The notes beneath the pieces are model-generated. The model searched no databases. It was not told the origin of the DNA and was given only the letters and a program-made list of their open reading frames with translations. A stretch of DNA of 64,000 nt from positions 434,001-498,000 of the forward strand of contig KZ478059.1 of the NCBI GenBank assembly GCA_002837195.1, given 5' to 3'. Made by a program: the position numbers and the translations under genes. Origin of the DNA: Enterobacterales bacterium CwR94 (lineage in GTDB: Bacteria; Pseudomonadota; Gammaproteobacteria; Enterobacterales; Enterobacteriaceae). This document shows, piece after piece, positions 8,601 to 18,747 of the stretch. Numbering within the stretch: position 1 is the first letter of the stretch; every line of letters begins with the position of its first letter.

Positions 8601-10106
8601 TTACTCGTTAATGCGGGGATGTTGATCCACCAAATTACGGCGTTTCGCTTCCAGCTCTTTAATCTGCTCATCAATATCTTCAATTTTGCTTTCGATATTG
8701 TCGTGGTGTTCACGCAGAATTTCGCGGGCTTCCTGCATATCCGATGCCGCAGGGGTTGCGCCGCGCAACGGTTTATTGGCCGTTTCACGCATGGTAACCG
8801 CGGTAATAAAGCCAATAACCGCAATCACCATCAAATAGTAAGCGGGCATATACAGGTCTTGCGTATATTCCACCAGCCAGGCTGCTGCGGTTGGCGTTAA
8901 ACCGGCAATCAGCACCGAAATATTGAAGGCACTGGCCAACGCGCTATAACGGATGTGCGTAGGGAACAAGGCGGGCAGTGTTGAAGCCATCACACCCGTA
9001 AAGGCGTTCAGGATCACGGCCAGCAGCAGTAAACCGGCAAAAATCAGCCCCAGCGAGCCGCTGTTGATTAACCAGAACGCCGGTATGGCCAGGAAGAACA
9101 GCGCAATGCTGCCAATCAACACAAACGGACGACGGCCAAAGCGGTCACTCAGCAAGCCCATCACTGGTTGCACAAACAGCATACCCAGCATGATAGCGAT
9201 AATAATCAGTACGCCGTGATCTTCTGAGTAGTGCAGGTTATGTGACAAATAACTGGGCATATAAGTGAGCAGCATGTAATAGGTCACGTTGGTGGCAATC
9301 ACCAGACCAATACAGGTCAGCAGGCTTTTCCAGTGCTTAGTGGCAATCTCTTTAAACGAGACTTGCGGCCCCTGGCTGAGACCTTCACGGTCACCTTGTT
9401 CCAGTTTTTCAACATGCTGTTGGAACGCCGGCGTTTCTTCCAGCGCATGGCGCAGATACAAACCGATCAGACCCAACGGCAGAGCAAGGAAGAAGGGAAT
9501 ACGCCAGCCCCATGCCAGGAAGCTCTCTTCACCGACCACCGACGAAATAAGTACTACCACGCCAGCGCCCAGCACGAAGCCTGCAATAGAACCAAAGTCC
9601 AGCCAACTGCCCATAAAGCCGCGTTTACGGTCGGGCGAATACTCCGCTACAAAGATGGAGGCGCCAGTATACTCACCGCCCACCGAGAACCCTTGCGCCA
9701 TCTTACACAGCAAAAGCAGAATCGGTGCCCAGATGCCGATTGAGGCATAGGAGGGAATCAGTCCTATGGCAAAGGTACTGAGAGACATGATGACGATGGT
9801 AATCGCCAGGATCCGCTGGCGGCCATACTTGTCGCCCAGCATCCCAAAGAACAAGCCGCCTAATGGGCGAATCAGAAAGGGGACCGAGAAGGTGGCGAGT
9901 GCCGCAATCATCTGAACGCCGGGATCGGCACCAGGGAAAAACACCTTACCTAAAGCATAAGCAACGAAGCCATACACCCCGAAATCAAACCATTCCATCG
10001 CATTGCCCAGTGACGCTGCGGTAATGGCTTTTTTCAATCTGGCATCATCAATGATGGTTACGTCCTTCAAACCAATTGGTTTTACACGCTTCCTACGTAG
10101 TTTCAT
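8601..10106 (-). CDS. proP: Osmosensing proline/glycine betaine:H+ symporter ProP
   Basis: Twelve-helix major-facilitator symporter that imports proline, glycine betaine and ectoine and is activated by high osmolality. Seen (501 aa): DDARLKKAITAASLGNAMEW at the first helix, GDKYGRQ and SDRFGRRP loop motifs, and a C-terminal cytoplasmic extension with heptad-like spacing (EHHDNIESKIEDIDEQIKEL), matching the antiparallel coiled coil that tunes the osmotic set point in E. coli ProP. The start at 10106 aligns with E. coli ProP and follows AGGG; the longer frame to 10202 adds an unlikely 32 residues. Confidence 0.95.
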   Translation of the reverse strand: MKLRRKRVKPIGLKDVTIIDDARLKKAITAASLGNAMEWFDFGVYGFVAYALGKVFFPGADPGVQMIAALATFSVPFLIRPLGGLFFGMLGDKYGRQRILAITIVIMSLSTFAIGLIPSYASIGIWAPILLLLCKMAQGFSVGGEYTGASIFVAEYSPDRKRGFMGSWLDFGSIAGFVLGAGVVVLISSVVGEESFLAWGWRIPFFLALPLGLIGLYLRHALEETPAFQQHVEKLEQGDREGLSQGPQVSFKEIATKHWKSLLTCIGLVIATNVTYYMLLTYMPSYLSHNLHYSEDHGVLIIIAIMLGMLFVQPVMGLLSDRFGRRPFVLIGSIALFFLAIPAFWLINSGSLGLIFAGLLLLAVILNAFTGVMASTLPALFPTHIRYSALASAFNISVLIAGLTPTAAAWLVEYTQDLYMPAYYLMVIAVIGFITAVTMRETANKPLRGATPAASDMQEAREILREHHDNIESKIEDIDEQIKELEAKRRNLVDQHPRINE

Positions 10107-10542
10107 ATAGAACACCCTGTAATCTGTTTTTATATACTGTTTTCGACTGCCACTAAGCGTAGCAGCGGTAAATGAAAACATGATGATCGACACGATCATC
10201 ACGACACATGCATCCGGATTCCTTGATGGTGTCGGTTTGAAAGTATACCCGTTGTTAACGTTTCAGCCTAATTTGGGATCGCCATCACACTGAAATGCGG
10301 CGTTTTTGCGCATTTATCATCCAGCATTGCTTGATAAATAATCTGCTAATAATTCGTTATCTGGGAATTATTGTTCAAATAAAAAACAAAAATTGCCAAT
10401 ACAAGACAGGTCTTGTCTGCGTTTTATTCGGTCTGTGGGAAAATTCTTGTCATGCAAAGAGAGGCCCGTCAGTCCGCATCTGTTATGTGATTCCGCGGTA
10501 ATGACCGGCATAAAGACAAGCGAAACAATGACAGGAAATCTA
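10107..10542. other. Intergenic region upstream of proP and a microprotein gene
   Basis: This 436-bp AT-rich control region lies between divergent genes. It contains a perfect 7-bp dyad ACAAGAC-AG-GTCTTGT at 10401-10416. I see no other gene. The proP promoters, which in E. coli respond to CRP, Fis and RpoS, should lie on its left side, but I could not assign them reliably. Confidence 0.5.
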
Positions 10543-10665
10543 ATGAGCACATTAATGTTGAATCTGAAAAACACCGTCCAAATTCGTCTGAAAACTGTCG
10601 GCTGGCTTGCGGTCCTCGCTTACAGCCTGGTGTGCTGGGTATGGCTGCTGGAGGCCGTGCTGTAA
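10543..10665 (+). CDS. 40-residue single-span membrane microprotein
   Basis: Too short for routine gene finders. It has an ATG at 10543 with AGGAAATCTA as a properly spaced ribosome site, 40 codons, and a strong intrinsic terminator 45 bp after the stop. The protein has a basic N-terminal half (K9, R15, K17) and one hydrophobic helix from about residue 19 to the C-terminus (GWLAVLAYSLVCWVWLLEAV), so it is probably an inner-membrane protein with the N-terminus in the cytoplasm. The composition resembles enterobacterial microproteins such as YmiA, but I cannot assign it to a family. An ATG at 10528 in the same frame is an alternative start with a poorer site. Confidence 0.65.
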   Translation: MSTLMLNLKNTVQIRLKTVGWLAVLAYSLVCWVWLLEAVL

Positions 10666-10709
10666 TCGTTATTTATTATCCTTGAAGCTATGCGTCATGT
10701 TTGTTTTTG

Positions 10710-10743
10710 GCGAGACAGTTGTTCACCTGTCTCGCTTTTTTTT
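10710..10743 (+). terminator. Intrinsic terminator after the microprotein gene
   Basis: GCGAGACAG (10710-10718) and CTGTCTCGC (10727-10735) form a 9-bp stem with an 8-nt loop, followed directly by eight T residues. This is a textbook Rho-independent terminator and supports the 10543 transcript. Confidence 0.88.
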
Positions 10744-10757
10744 ATGCTTTTTAGCGG

Positions 10758-12308
10758 CTAAGCCACCTGGAAGCGACGCAGTGACTGCGCAAGCTGCACT
10801 GATTGCTCCTGCATGGATTGTGCCGCCGCCGCCGACTGATGCACCAGGGCGGCATTTTGTTGGGTGACCAAATCCATTTGCGTAATCGCGCTGTTGATCT
10901 CATTGATTCCACTGCTTTGTTCTGCACTGGCGGTGGAGATTTCAGCCATTAAGGTGGTCACATTCTGCACGCTGCTCAACACCTCATCCATGGTACTGCC
11001 TGCCCGCGCAACTTGTCGGGTGCCTTCTTCCACGCTGCCTACGGATTCCTCAATCAATTGCGCAATCTCTTTCGCCGCTGCCGCAGAGCGCTGTGCCAGA
11101 TTGCGGACTTCCGTTGCCACCACGGCAAAACCGCGCCCTTGTTCGCCTGCTCGCGCTGCTTCCACTGCGGCATTCAGTGCCAGTATATTGGTCTGGAAGG
11201 CGATGCCATCAATAACGCTGATAATGTCCTCAATCTTTTTTGAAGAGGACTGAATACGTTCCATGGTGGTCACCACATGGCGTACCGCTTCGCCGCTTTG
11301 CACGGCTATTTCTGATGCGCTGGCCGCGAGTTGATTGGCCTGACGCGCATTTTCAGCATTCTGACGTACGGTAGCCGTCATCTCTTCCATCGCCGACGCG
11401 GTTTCCTCCAGCGAACTGGCTTGCTGCTCTGTGCGTGAGGAGAGATCCATATTCCCGGCAGATATCTGACCGGAAGCCGTTGCAATTAACTCGGTGCCAC
11501 CCCGCACCTCAGAAATCATGCCCAGCAAGTTATCGTTCATGTGCTTCAACGCTAACATGAGCTGGCCGGTTTCATCTTTTGAACGCACGATAATCTGCGT
11601 GCGTAAGTCACCCGCGGCCACGTTCTCGGCAATATCCACGGCAATGCGTAAAGGCCGGACAATCGAACGGGTTAAAAAGAAGCCCAGCACCAGCGCTGCA
11701 ATTATTGCCAGAATGGAAAAAATCAGCGTGACCTGAATCGCGGTAGTGCCCTCGGCGACGGCGCGCGCGCCTTCCGCTTGTAACTGAGTGGACTGCGAAT
11801 CGGCAAACGCGACGGCGGCGTCTAAAAAGGCATTCTGCGCGGGGGTGATTTTACGCAACACATATTCTGATGCCGCACTTTCATCACCGGCTTTAATCAG
11901 TGTTAACAGCGCCTGTTTTGCCTGAGCAAACTGTTCACCCACTTCGCGTAACGCATGAATTTTTTGCTGTCCCGCCGCCGTGGTTTGTAATTTCGCGATG
12001 GCCTCGATGGCGAGATCCGTTTTACGGGTAGCGTCGTCCAGTTGACCATAACGCTTGGTGTTGTAAGCGGGCCGATCGGCATCAATCACCATGCCACGTA
12101 GGTATTTAATTTGATCGTTGACACCGTCACGCACATCAAAGGCCAGTCTGACTTTGACATAGCGATCATTCACGATGCGATCGACGGCATCGTTAATGCT
12201 GCTGGTTTTACGTATTGCCGTGGCACCCACCACAAACAGCAATAAAATCACCAATCCAAAGGCGGCGCCAAGACGCACGCCGACTCTCAAATTCCTCACA
12301 GATGCCAT
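10758..12308 (-). CDS. Methyl-accepting chemotaxis protein with four-helix-bundle sensor
   Basis: Membrane chemoreceptor (516 aa) that signals through CheA/CheW. Seen in order: a first transmembrane helix near residues 13-32, a periplasmic helical region of about 150 residues of the 4HB_MCP type, a second transmembrane helix near 190-210, a HAMP domain, and a methyl-accepting coiled coil with the conserved hairpin tip ([20 protein letters not shown]). The C-terminus ends RRFQVA without an NWETF pentapeptide, so CheR/CheB tethering of the Tar/Tsr type is absent. The ATG at 12308 is preceded by GAGGAAATA. It is divergent from another chemoreceptor. The ligand is unknown. Confidence 0.92.
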   Translation of the reverse strand: MASVRNLRVGVRLGAAFGLVILLLFVVGATAIRKTSSINDAVDRIVNDRYVKVRLAFDVRDGVNDQIKYLRGMVIDADRPAYNTKRYGQLDDATRKTDLAIEAIAKLQTTAAGQQKIHALREVGEQFAQAKQALLTLIKAGDESAASEYVLRKITPAQNAFLDAAVAFADSQSTQLQAEGARAVAEGTTAIQVTLIFSILAIIAALVLGFFLTRSIVRPLRIAVDIAENVAAGDLRTQIIVRSKDETGQLMLALKHMNDNLLGMISEVRGGTELIATASGQISAGNMDLSSRTEQQASSLEETASAMEEMTATVRQNAENARQANQLAASASEIAVQSGEAVRHVVTTMERIQSSSKKIEDIISVIDGIAFQTNILALNAAVEAARAGEQGRGFAVVATEVRNLAQRSAAAAKEIAQLIEESVGSVEEGTRQVARAGSTMDEVLSSVQNVTTLMAEISTASAEQSSGINEINSAITQMDLVTQQNAALVHQSAAAAQSMQEQSVQLAQSLRRFQVA

Positions 12309-12568
12309 AGCGTATTTCCTCAATAAAGTTAAACAACGCTGCGGGCTGGCTTATTTTTCCCGGCGCGTAACGCCGTGCCGTCCGTTCAGCGCTAACGTGA
12401 TCGGCATCAAGACCTAAAACTTGATGAAAATTGTGATTGTGTTCACAAAATAAACTGCTGGATTGCGTTTGTTACAATCAAGTTAAAACCGGGCAGGCCG
12501 ATAGAAAGGGAGCAGGGCAACTGCATTGCACCATTTTGAAGTCAGAGGACAACGCCAGGAGAGTCTTC

Positions 12569-14518
12569 ATGAACCGCTCGATCCCCAAAAGAACCATGAG
12601 TACCCGCGCGCAAATGCTGCTAACGGGCGCATTAACCATCACGTTGGGCTTTGTCGTCACTATTGGTGTGCTGAGTTGGCAATCCAGCCAGGCACAGAAG
12701 TCACTGGCGATGGAGTATTTACAACAAATTGCCCAATCGAAAGCGCTGGAAGTTGAACAGACCTTTAATCATGCCCGCGATGTTGCCCGTAATTTGGGGC
12801 AGGGACTCATCGCACTGCCGGCAGCCAATATTCGCGATCGGCAAGTGGTGGATAAAATGACCGAGTACGCCTTGCGTGCTAATCCTCACTTTCTCTCGGT
12901 ATCGGTGATCTTCGAGAAGAACGTGTTTGATGGTCGTGATGAGGAGTTCGCCACCCAGCCTGGGCAAGCGCCAGGCGGGCGCTACGCCTGGTATGTGGAT
13001 GCCGATAAAAGCGGCAATTATCGCATGCATCCCTTGATGACCTATTTGACTCCGGGTCAGGGCGATTACTATTTGGTCCCGCAAAAAACACACAAAGATC
13101 TGGCGACAGAGCCTTACAGCTATGTCTCTAATGGCGTGCCGACGCTGGTCACCTCGGTCGCGACGCCGATTATCGACAGAAATAAATTATGGGGTGTGGT
13201 CACGGCGGATATCTCACTCAATGCGTTGCAGAACAACGTCAACCAGATTAAGCCATGGCAGGGCGGCGGTTACGCTGTGCTGCTGTCCAGCGCGGGTAAG
13301 GTCATATCATCACCGGACAGTGAGCAAAACAATAAGCCGTGGCCGGTTCCGGTCAGTGAGCTTCGCCAACAGGTTGTGGAGCAATCTGATGCGTTTTTAG
13401 GTGAAGACAGTCTGGTCACCTGGCAGCCGATACATATCGGTAACAGTCCTGACGTGTGGTATCTGGGCGTGGCGGCCCCGGTTAGCCAGGTCATGGCGGC
13501 GGCTAACCGTCAGTTGGTTAACGCAATTGTGTTGATGGTCCTAAGCATCCTGATCGTCAGTGCGTTATTGGGCATTGTCTTTAGCCGCATTGTCCTTAAA
13601 CCCTTAGGCGGTGAGCCACGTGCCGCAGCAGACATCGCACTGGCGGTAGCGCAAGGACGACTGGACAATGCGATTGCGCTGAAAGCGCACGATCGCCACA
13701 GCCTGTTTTATGCTCTGCATACCATGCAGCAGCAGCTTCAGGCGATGGTGAGTCAGATTCAAAGCGCCAGCTTGTCAGTACGTCAGGGGGCCGGAGAGAT
13801 TGCCAGCGGCAACCTCAATCTGGCTTCGCGCACCGAACAGCAAGCGGCGGCGCTGGAGGAAACGGCAGCCAGTATGGAGCAGATTACCGCGACCGTGAAA
13901 CATAACGCAGAAAATGCCCATCAGGCGACGCGCCTGACCGACAACGCAACGCAAATTGCGGGGCGGGGTGAAACCCTAGTCAGTGAAGTGGTGCAAACCA
14001 TGGCGCAAATCGATGACAGTGCGAAAAAGATCGGTGACATCACCGCCATTATTAATGGCATTGCCTTCCAAACCAATATCCTGGCGCTGAATGCCGCCGT
14101 AGAAGCCGCGCGTGCGGGTGAACAAGGCCGTGGTTTTGCGGTAGTGGCAGCAGAAGTGCGTAACCTGGCCCAACGCAGTGCCAGCGCGGTGAAAGACATT
14201 GCGACGTTGATCGCCGAATCCAGCCAGCGGGTTGACAGTGGCGTGCTGTTGGTACGTGATGCGGGTAAAACCATGGGCGAGATGACCGAAGCGGTCAATG
14301 CCGTGCGCACCATCATCGGCGAGATTGTCACCGCCTCAGATGAACAGGCGCGCGGTATCAGCCAGGTCACGGTTGCCGTCAATGAAATGGATGGCGTTAC
14401 CCAACAAAATGCTGCACTGGTTCAGGAGATGTCAGCGGCGGCCAATTCTCTGGAAGATCAAGCCTCGCAGATGGCGCAGACCGCGGCGCAGTTCCGCCTG
14501 GCAGAGCAGCGAGGATAA
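12569..14518 (+). CDS. Methyl-accepting chemotaxis protein with double-Cache sensor
   Basis: Membrane chemoreceptor of 649 aa. Seen: a first transmembrane helix (about residues 15-35), a roughly 270-residue periplasmic domain of dCache_1 type with GGRYAWYVD and [10 protein letters not shown] segments, a second transmembrane helix, HAMP, and a methyl-accepting signalling domain with the same hairpin tip as its neighbour. dCache receptors usually bind amino acids, amines or organic acids directly; the ligand here cannot be told. It lacks a C-terminal NWETF. The start at 12569 follows AGGAGA; the frame is open upstream to 12437 but has no ribosome site there. The control region is shared with the receptor at 10758-12308. 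Confidence 0.92.
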   Translation: MNRSIPKRTMSTRAQMLLTGALTITLGFVVTIGVLSWQSSQAQKSLAMEYLQQIAQSKALEVEQTFNHARDVARNLGQGLIALPAANIRDRQVVDKMTEYALRANPHFLSVSVIFEKNVFDGRDEEFATQPGQAPGGRYAWYVDADKSGNYRMHPLMTYLTPGQGDYYLVPQKTHKDLATEPYSYVSNGVPTLVTSVATPIIDRNKLWGVVTADISLNALQNNVNQIKPWQGGGYAVLLSSAGKVISSPDSEQNNKPWPVPVSELRQQVVEQSDAFLGEDSLVTWQPIHIGNSPDVWYLGVAAPVSQVMAAANRQLVNAIVLMVLSILIVSALLGIVFSRIVLKPLGGEPRAAADIALAVAQGRLDNAIALKAHDRHSLFYALHTMQQQLQAMVSQIQSASLSVRQGAGEIASGNLNLASRTEQQAAALEETAASMEQITATVKHNAENAHQATRLTDNATQIAGRGETLVSEVVQTMAQIDDSAKKIGDITAIINGIAFQTNILALNAAVEAARAGEQGRGFAVVAAEVRNLAQRSASAVKDIATLIAESSQRVDSGVLLVRDAGKTMGEMTEAVNAVRTIIGEIVTASDEQARGISQVTVAVNEMDGVTQQNAALVQEMSAAANSLEDQASQMAQTAAQFRLAEQRG

Positions 14519-14624
14519 TCCTTACGACCCAGTCTCCGTTGCTGGCGGCTGGGTTAAGGGGGGCGAAAGAGGTTAAGACAGGTATCGGCCTGTTGCATGA
14601 CATTACTGCAACGGGCTGAACGCG

Positions 14625-15101
14625 TTAACGCAGCGGCATCTGATATTCAATCATGCCACTTTTCTTTGCCACCCAGTCATAAAGACGCTGGCCACGCAGA
14701 TTTGTTTCATGGGTGTGCCAGTAAAGACGTGAAGCATGTCGTTTTCGGGCCTGCTGTTGCACATACTCAATAAGCTGTCTGCCAATCTGTTTGCCCCGGA
14801 CATCTGGGTTAACGTAGAGATCTTCAAGATAACAGTAATCCATTTCCTGCCAGGTTGAACGATGAAACAGGTAATGAACCAGACCGATAATTTTTCCCTC
14901 ATATTTAGCCACTGCGCAATAAATCGGCTCATGCGGTGTGAAGAAGCGTGTCCAGGTGGTCCGTGTTGTGTTGTCAGGAATATCTACACGATAGAATTCC
15001 TGATAACGCTTCCACAGTGGCAGCCACTGCGCGTAGTCGCTCTCTGTAGCGGGCTGAATGCTTATTTTTGCTGATTCAGCATTTGTGAATTCATTGCTCA
15101 T
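14625..15101 (-). CDS. GNAT-family N-acetyltransferase
   Basis: Predicted cytoplasmic acetyl-CoA-dependent N-acetyltransferase of 158 aa; the substrate is unknown. Seen: the strand and P-loop of the GNAT fold in YLEDLYVNPDVRGKQIGRQL, where R-G-K-Q-I-G-R replaces the usual Q/R-x-x-G-x-G/A, and a C-terminal segment LYWHTHETNLRGQRLYDW typical of small-amine acetyltransferases. The start at 15101 (MSNEF) has GGA at a good distance; an ATG ten codons upstream is in frame. It is divergent from the MocR-type regulator at 15237, which is therefore its likely controller. Confidence 0.85.
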   Translation of the reverse strand: MSNEFTNAESAKISIQPATESDYAQWLPLWKRYQEFYRVDIPDNTTRTTWTRFFTPHEPIYCAVAKYEGKIIGLVHYLFHRSTWQEMDYCYLEDLYVNPDVRGKQIGRQLIEYVQQQARKRHASRLYWHTHETNLRGQRLYDWVAKKSGMIEYQMPLR

Positions 15102-15176
15102 CCGTTTTCCATCCTTAATCATAGAAACCACATTTTCTCGGTTAACAATATTCTATCCACCACAATGGTTCCCTGT

Positions 15177-15215
15177 AAGGGGCACTTTTTGTATATTTAT
15201 AGGGTCCACTTTTTT
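15177..15215. promoter_or_regulatory. Two direct repeats, candidate MocR/PdxR-type operator
   Basis: On the minus strand the sequences AAAAAGTGGACCCTA (about 15201-15215) and AAAAAGTGCCCCTTA (about 15176-15190) are direct repeats about 24 bp apart. MocR/PdxR regulators are known to bind direct repeats of the AAAGTGG-type, so these fit the regulator gene that starts 22 bp further on. They lie between the GNAT gene and the regulator and could control both. Confidence 0.5.
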
Positions 15216-15236
15216 TGCTGAGCTTCTAAGTTGCCC

Positions 15237-16706
15237 ATGAAGAGAACCATTGCACCGCTGTTTAACGACATGTTACTCCCTAAAGGCGTGATAAAAGATG
15301 CGCTTTACAGTGTGCTCCGTGATGCCATTCTGGAAGGCCGCCTTGCCGCAGATTCACGGGTCCCCTCAAGTCGGGCGCTGGCTGAGATGATGTCCATTTC
15401 CCGCAACTCCGTTATCGCTGCTTTTGATCGCCTAATGGCTGAGGGTTATCTGGAAACGCGTAAAGGTGCCGGAACCTTCGTGTCAACAAGTGCTCCCGAA
15501 GGGCCGCTGAGTGGAACCAGGCCTCTGACGCATGTAACTAAATCTCAGTCTGTCGACGGCCAAATCAATCCTGACATTGCTGCACTACTTCCGCTGTGGA
15601 ATGAAAGTCATAAAGAGGCCAGCATTAATCGCCTGTTTACCGTAGGCGTTGGATGTATCGACCTCTTTCCTCATGAACTTTGGGGGCGGTTGCTTGGTCG
15701 TACTTGGCGACAATCCAGACGTGAACTTGGACTGCACACCCACGTCGCTGGCTATGCGCCACTCCGGCGCGCTGTCAGTAAGTATATTCAGGCAACCCGT
15801 GGGGTGAACTGTGATGAAAGCCAGGTGATCATTGTTAATGGTATCCAGCAGGCTCTCAATATCACCTCGCGAGCGTTGCTCTCGCCCGGGAATGAGGTGT
15901 GGCTGGATGACCCTGGCTATAACGGCGCCAGAGGCGCTTTCAGCTCAGTTGGCGCGAATGTCAGACCGGTACGGGTGGACGACAACGGGATGGATATACA
16001 CGACGGTATACTGCATTATCCCGATGCTAAACTGGTCTACACTGCCCCGTCCCATCAGTTTCCTCTGGGGGGAACGCTTAGTCTGTCACGAAGGCTGGCA
16101 CTACTGGAATGGGCTCAGGAAAATCAGGCGTGGATTTTCGAAGATGATTATAACAGTGAGTTTCGCTATGCCTCGCGCTCACTGCAGGCGTTACAGGGGC
16201 TCGATAAGCACCACCGGGTTATCTATGCAGGCAGTTTTTCCAAGATGATGTATCCGGAATTTCGCGTGGGCTTTCTGGTGATACCCCCTGCCTTACGCGA
16301 ACAATTTATGATTACCCGATATTTTTCCGATCTCTGTAACGGCTATCTGGAGCAGGCGGTTTTAGCGCATTTCATTGAAGAGGGGCACTATGCCAGCCAT
16401 GTTAGACGTATCCGCAAAGCCTGTTTTGAGCGAAAAGCTTCTCTCACGGCAGCGATTGAGGAGTTCTTAGGGGGAAAGATGACTGTTCATCCGTCTGACT
16501 CTGGCATTCATCTGGTTTGCTGGTTACATAACGGTCTTCAGGGTAAAGAAGTGGAAGCAAAAGCCGCCCAGCTAGGAATGGGGATACAATCCTTTGCACG
16601 TTATTGCCAGCGTCCTCTCCCTCGCGAAGGTATCCTGCTTGGCTTTGCCAGTCATCCGCCAGAGGTTCTGCGGGAAGGTATTCGCCGACTTGCCGCTGCT
16701 ATGTGA
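15237..16706 (+). CDS. MocR-family transcriptional regulator (GntR helix-turn-helix fused to aminotransferase-like domain)
   Basis: A 489-aa chimera of an N-terminal winged helix (VPSSRALAEMMSISRNSVIA, then GYLETRKGAGTFV) and a C-terminal fold-type I aminotransferase domain. The PLP pocket is visible: IFEDDYNSEFRY and AGSFSKMMYPEFRVGF, where the lysine of SFSK should hold PLP. Such regulators (PdxR, GabR, TauR) sense PLP plus an amino acid or amine and act on neighbouring genes. The divergent GNAT gene is the obvious target. I chose the ATG at 15237; the TTG at 15231 would add two residues. No strong ribosome site is seen. Confidence 0.88.
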   Translation: MKRTIAPLFNDMLLPKGVIKDALYSVLRDAILEGRLAADSRVPSSRALAEMMSISRNSVIAAFDRLMAEGYLETRKGAGTFVSTSAPEGPLSGTRPLTHVTKSQSVDGQINPDIAALLPLWNESHKEASINRLFTVGVGCIDLFPHELWGRLLGRTWRQSRRELGLHTHVAGYAPLRRAVSKYIQATRGVNCDESQVIIVNGIQQALNITSRALLSPGNEVWLDDPGYNGARGAFSSVGANVRPVRVDDNGMDIHDGILHYPDAKLVYTAPSHQFPLGGTLSLSRRLALLEWAQENQAWIFEDDYNSEFRYASRSLQALQGLDKHHRVIYAGSFSKMMYPEFRVGFLVIPPALREQFMITRYFSDLCNGYLEQAVLAHFIEEGHYASHVRRIRKACFERKASLTAAIEEFLGGKMTVHPSDSGIHLVCWLHNGLQGKEVEAKAAQLGMGIQSFARYCQRPLPREGILLGFASHPPEVLREGIRRLAAAM

Positions 16707-16938
16707 GGGGGGATACCCGTTGGGATCATCAGGGGCTTATCAAGCTCTATTATCATGATTTTGGTGATTTCCCCCGGACGTTCAGACTGAAGCGTTTGCT
16801 TTAAACTCGTGCCAGGCTTAGCAATGAGCGCCCAGGCCTGCTGTTTGATTTTGCTACCGCATAATGGGGGCAACGGGTTGGCGGGTTTTGACTTTGAAAT
16901 AAAAGTGATTGCGCGCATCCCTGCGCAACACTTCCTCA

Positions 16939-16965
16939 GCCGCCCACGGAGACCCTGTGGGCGGC
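16939..16965 (+). terminator. Hairpin after the MocR gene, before the convergent membrane protein gene
   Basis: GCCGCCCAC (16939-16947) pairs with GTGGGCGGC (16957-16965), loop 9 nt, followed by TTTCTGTT. The T run is short. It is 230 bp from the MocR stop and 7 bp from the end of the convergent gene. Confidence 0.55.
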
Positions 16966-16971
16966 TTTCTG

Positions 16972-18096
16972 TTAGGTTTTATCAGACTGATTTTCGGCGT
17001 GCGCTTTGGCTTCTTCAAAAAACGCATCATCAATCTCTTCAACGTTATCGCGGTTGTCACGTCCGGACAGTAAATTCCAGCAGGCGATAAACAGGGCGGC
17101 GATCAGTGGGCCAATAACGAATCCATTGATACCGTAAATTTCCATTCCGCCCAACGTGGTGATCAGAATCAGGTAATCCGGCATTTTGGTGTCTTTGCCC
17201 ACCAATAAAGGGCGCAAAATATTGTCCACCAGGCCAATGACCACCACAAAGAAAACCACAATAAAGAGGGCTTGCCACAGTGCGTTAGTGGCGAAGAAGA
17301 AAATAGCGGCGGGCACCCAGATAATGGCGGAACCTACGGCCGGGATCAGAGATAAGAACGCCATTAATGTGCCCCATAACAAGCTGCCATCAATGCCGAC
17401 AAACCAGAACGCCAATCCGCCCAATGTCCCTTGCACCACCGCAACCACCACCGTGCCTTTCACGGTCGCCCGCGAAACGGCGGCAAACTTCATAAACAGG
17501 TGATGTTTAACGTAATTCGACAGTGGCAGGGTTTCCAGAATTTGATGCACCAGCCATGAACCGTCTTTCAATAAGAAAAACAGCAGGTACAGCATCACAC
17601 CAAAGCCGACGGTAAAGGTGAACGTCCCTTTACTGATTAAAAACACGCTACCGGCAAGGTATTGGCCGCCTTTGAGCGCAAATTCAGACAGTTTTTGCTG
17701 AATGGCATTGGCGTTGTCTAAATCGTGTCCGGCTAAAAATTCGCGCGCCCATCCGGGTAAGTGTTCAAGGACTTGTGACAACACCACGGGAAACTGCGCA
17801 CCGCTGTCCTGCAGCTTGGTGTAAACCGTGTTGATTTCGATCGCCATCGAAGAAGCAATAATGGCAAGCGGGGTGAACACAATCAGGCAGATAATGAGCA
17901 ACGTCACCAGTGCCGCCAGGCCGTTGCGATCGTTGAATTTAGCGCGCAACCAGCCTTTGAGGGGATGGAAAATCACCGCCAAAATAGCAGCCCATAAAAT
18001 GGGTGAAAAGTAGGGCTTTAACACATCGAAAAAGGCCACGGTGACCGCCGCCAAAATCAGAAGGAAAAATCCCATTGTCAGACCTTTGAATCGCAT
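16972..18096 (-). CDS. AI-2E family transporter (UPF0118/PerM-like)
   Basis: Integral inner-membrane protein (374 aa) of the family that includes TqsA, YdiK and PerM; members have been linked to export of autoinducer-2 or other small molecules and to sodium/proton exchange. Seen: about eight hydrophobic segments, a central soluble region (about residues 85-140), and the family C-terminal block DNILRPLLVGKDTKMP followed by GGMEIYGINGFVIGPL. An acidic tail follows. The ATG at 18096 is preceded by AAGAGG. It is not close enough to E. coli YdiK or TqsA for a symbol. The true substrate cannot be read from sequence. Confidence 0.85.
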   Translation of the reverse strand: MRFKGLTMGFFLLILAAVTVAFFDVLKPYFSPILWAAILAVIFHPLKGWLRAKFNDRNGLAALVTLLIICLIVFTPLAIIASSMAIEINTVYTKLQDSGAQFPVVLSQVLEHLPGWAREFLAGHDLDNANAIQQKLSEFALKGGQYLAGSVFLISKGTFTFTVGFGVMLYLLFFLLKDGSWLVHQILETLPLSNYVKHHLFMKFAAVSRATVKGTVVVAVVQGTLGGLAFWFVGIDGSLLWGTLMAFLSLIPAVGSAIIWVPAAIFFFATNALWQALFIVVFFVVVIGLVDNILRPLLVGKDTKMPDYLILITTLGGMEIYGINGFVIGPLIAALFIACWNLLSGRDNRDNVEEIDDAFFEEAKAHAENQSDKT

Positions 18097-18312
18097 TAAT
18101 GACCTCTTGTTCCATTGTGACCTGATGGCTCAGGCTGACATGTCCTGTAAATCGCACGATGATGTATAGCACAACACTGTGAGCAGCGTCAGATTTTGCT
18201 GGTTGAATGTTTTGGTGCGTCAATTCGGAACAACCTGATGAATTCACCGTTACAAGGTTGGCGACACTGGCGTAAAATGGGCGTTCATTTACCAGGAGGA
18301 AGTGCTGTTACT

Positions 18313-18747
18313 ATGTTGTATCGTCGTTCTGTCTTTGCCTTGATCGCGCTCGCCCTTGCGGGATGCTCTGTGCTGAAAAAACCTGTCGACACACAAGCAC
18401 AATCTGAGCCTGTTGCACCGCAGACTGAAGAAACGGAAGTGACCTTCAGCGGGCCAACGGTAATTGATGTGTCCCACATCGTGACGGCCAGTGATGATGG
18501 TTCCAAAATCTTTTTGACCATTGACGGTAAGGAAGCCGGTCCTTTAGTAAAAGGGGAGAACAGACAATTTCAGGTGTCCGAAGGCAAACACCAAATCGCG
18601 GGTTATGTCCCCACACTGTTTGGTTTTGGCCGTGTCACCATCCCAGCACTGGATATCACTACAGAAACGGATGAAGTGACCAAGGTCGCTTATCTGGTCA
18701 CCAAAAATAAGCCTGCCTTCGTGGCCACGGAGGCGGAGAAGGGCTAA
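18313..18747 (+). CDS. Predicted lipoprotein of unknown function
   Basis: A 144-aa protein with a lipoprotein signal: basic start MLYRRS, hydrophobic core, then LAGC with the lipidated cysteine at residue 19. Ser at +2 (CSV) predicts sorting to the outer membrane. The mature part has a low-complexity linker (about residues 25-45) and a small domain, possibly a beta-sandwich (KIFLTIDGKEAGPL, GKHQIAGYV). A strong AGGAGG lies 14 nt from the ATG, longer than ideal, but no nearer in-frame start is seen. It is divergent from the AI-2E family gene. I do not recognise the family. Confidence 0.75.
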   Translation: MLYRRSVFALIALALAGCSVLKKPVDTQAQSEPVAPQTEETEVTFSGPTVIDVSHIVTASDDGSKIFLTIDGKEAGPLVKGENRQFQVSEGKHQIAGYVPTLFGFGRVTIPALDITTETDEVTKVAYLVTKNKPAFVATEAEKG

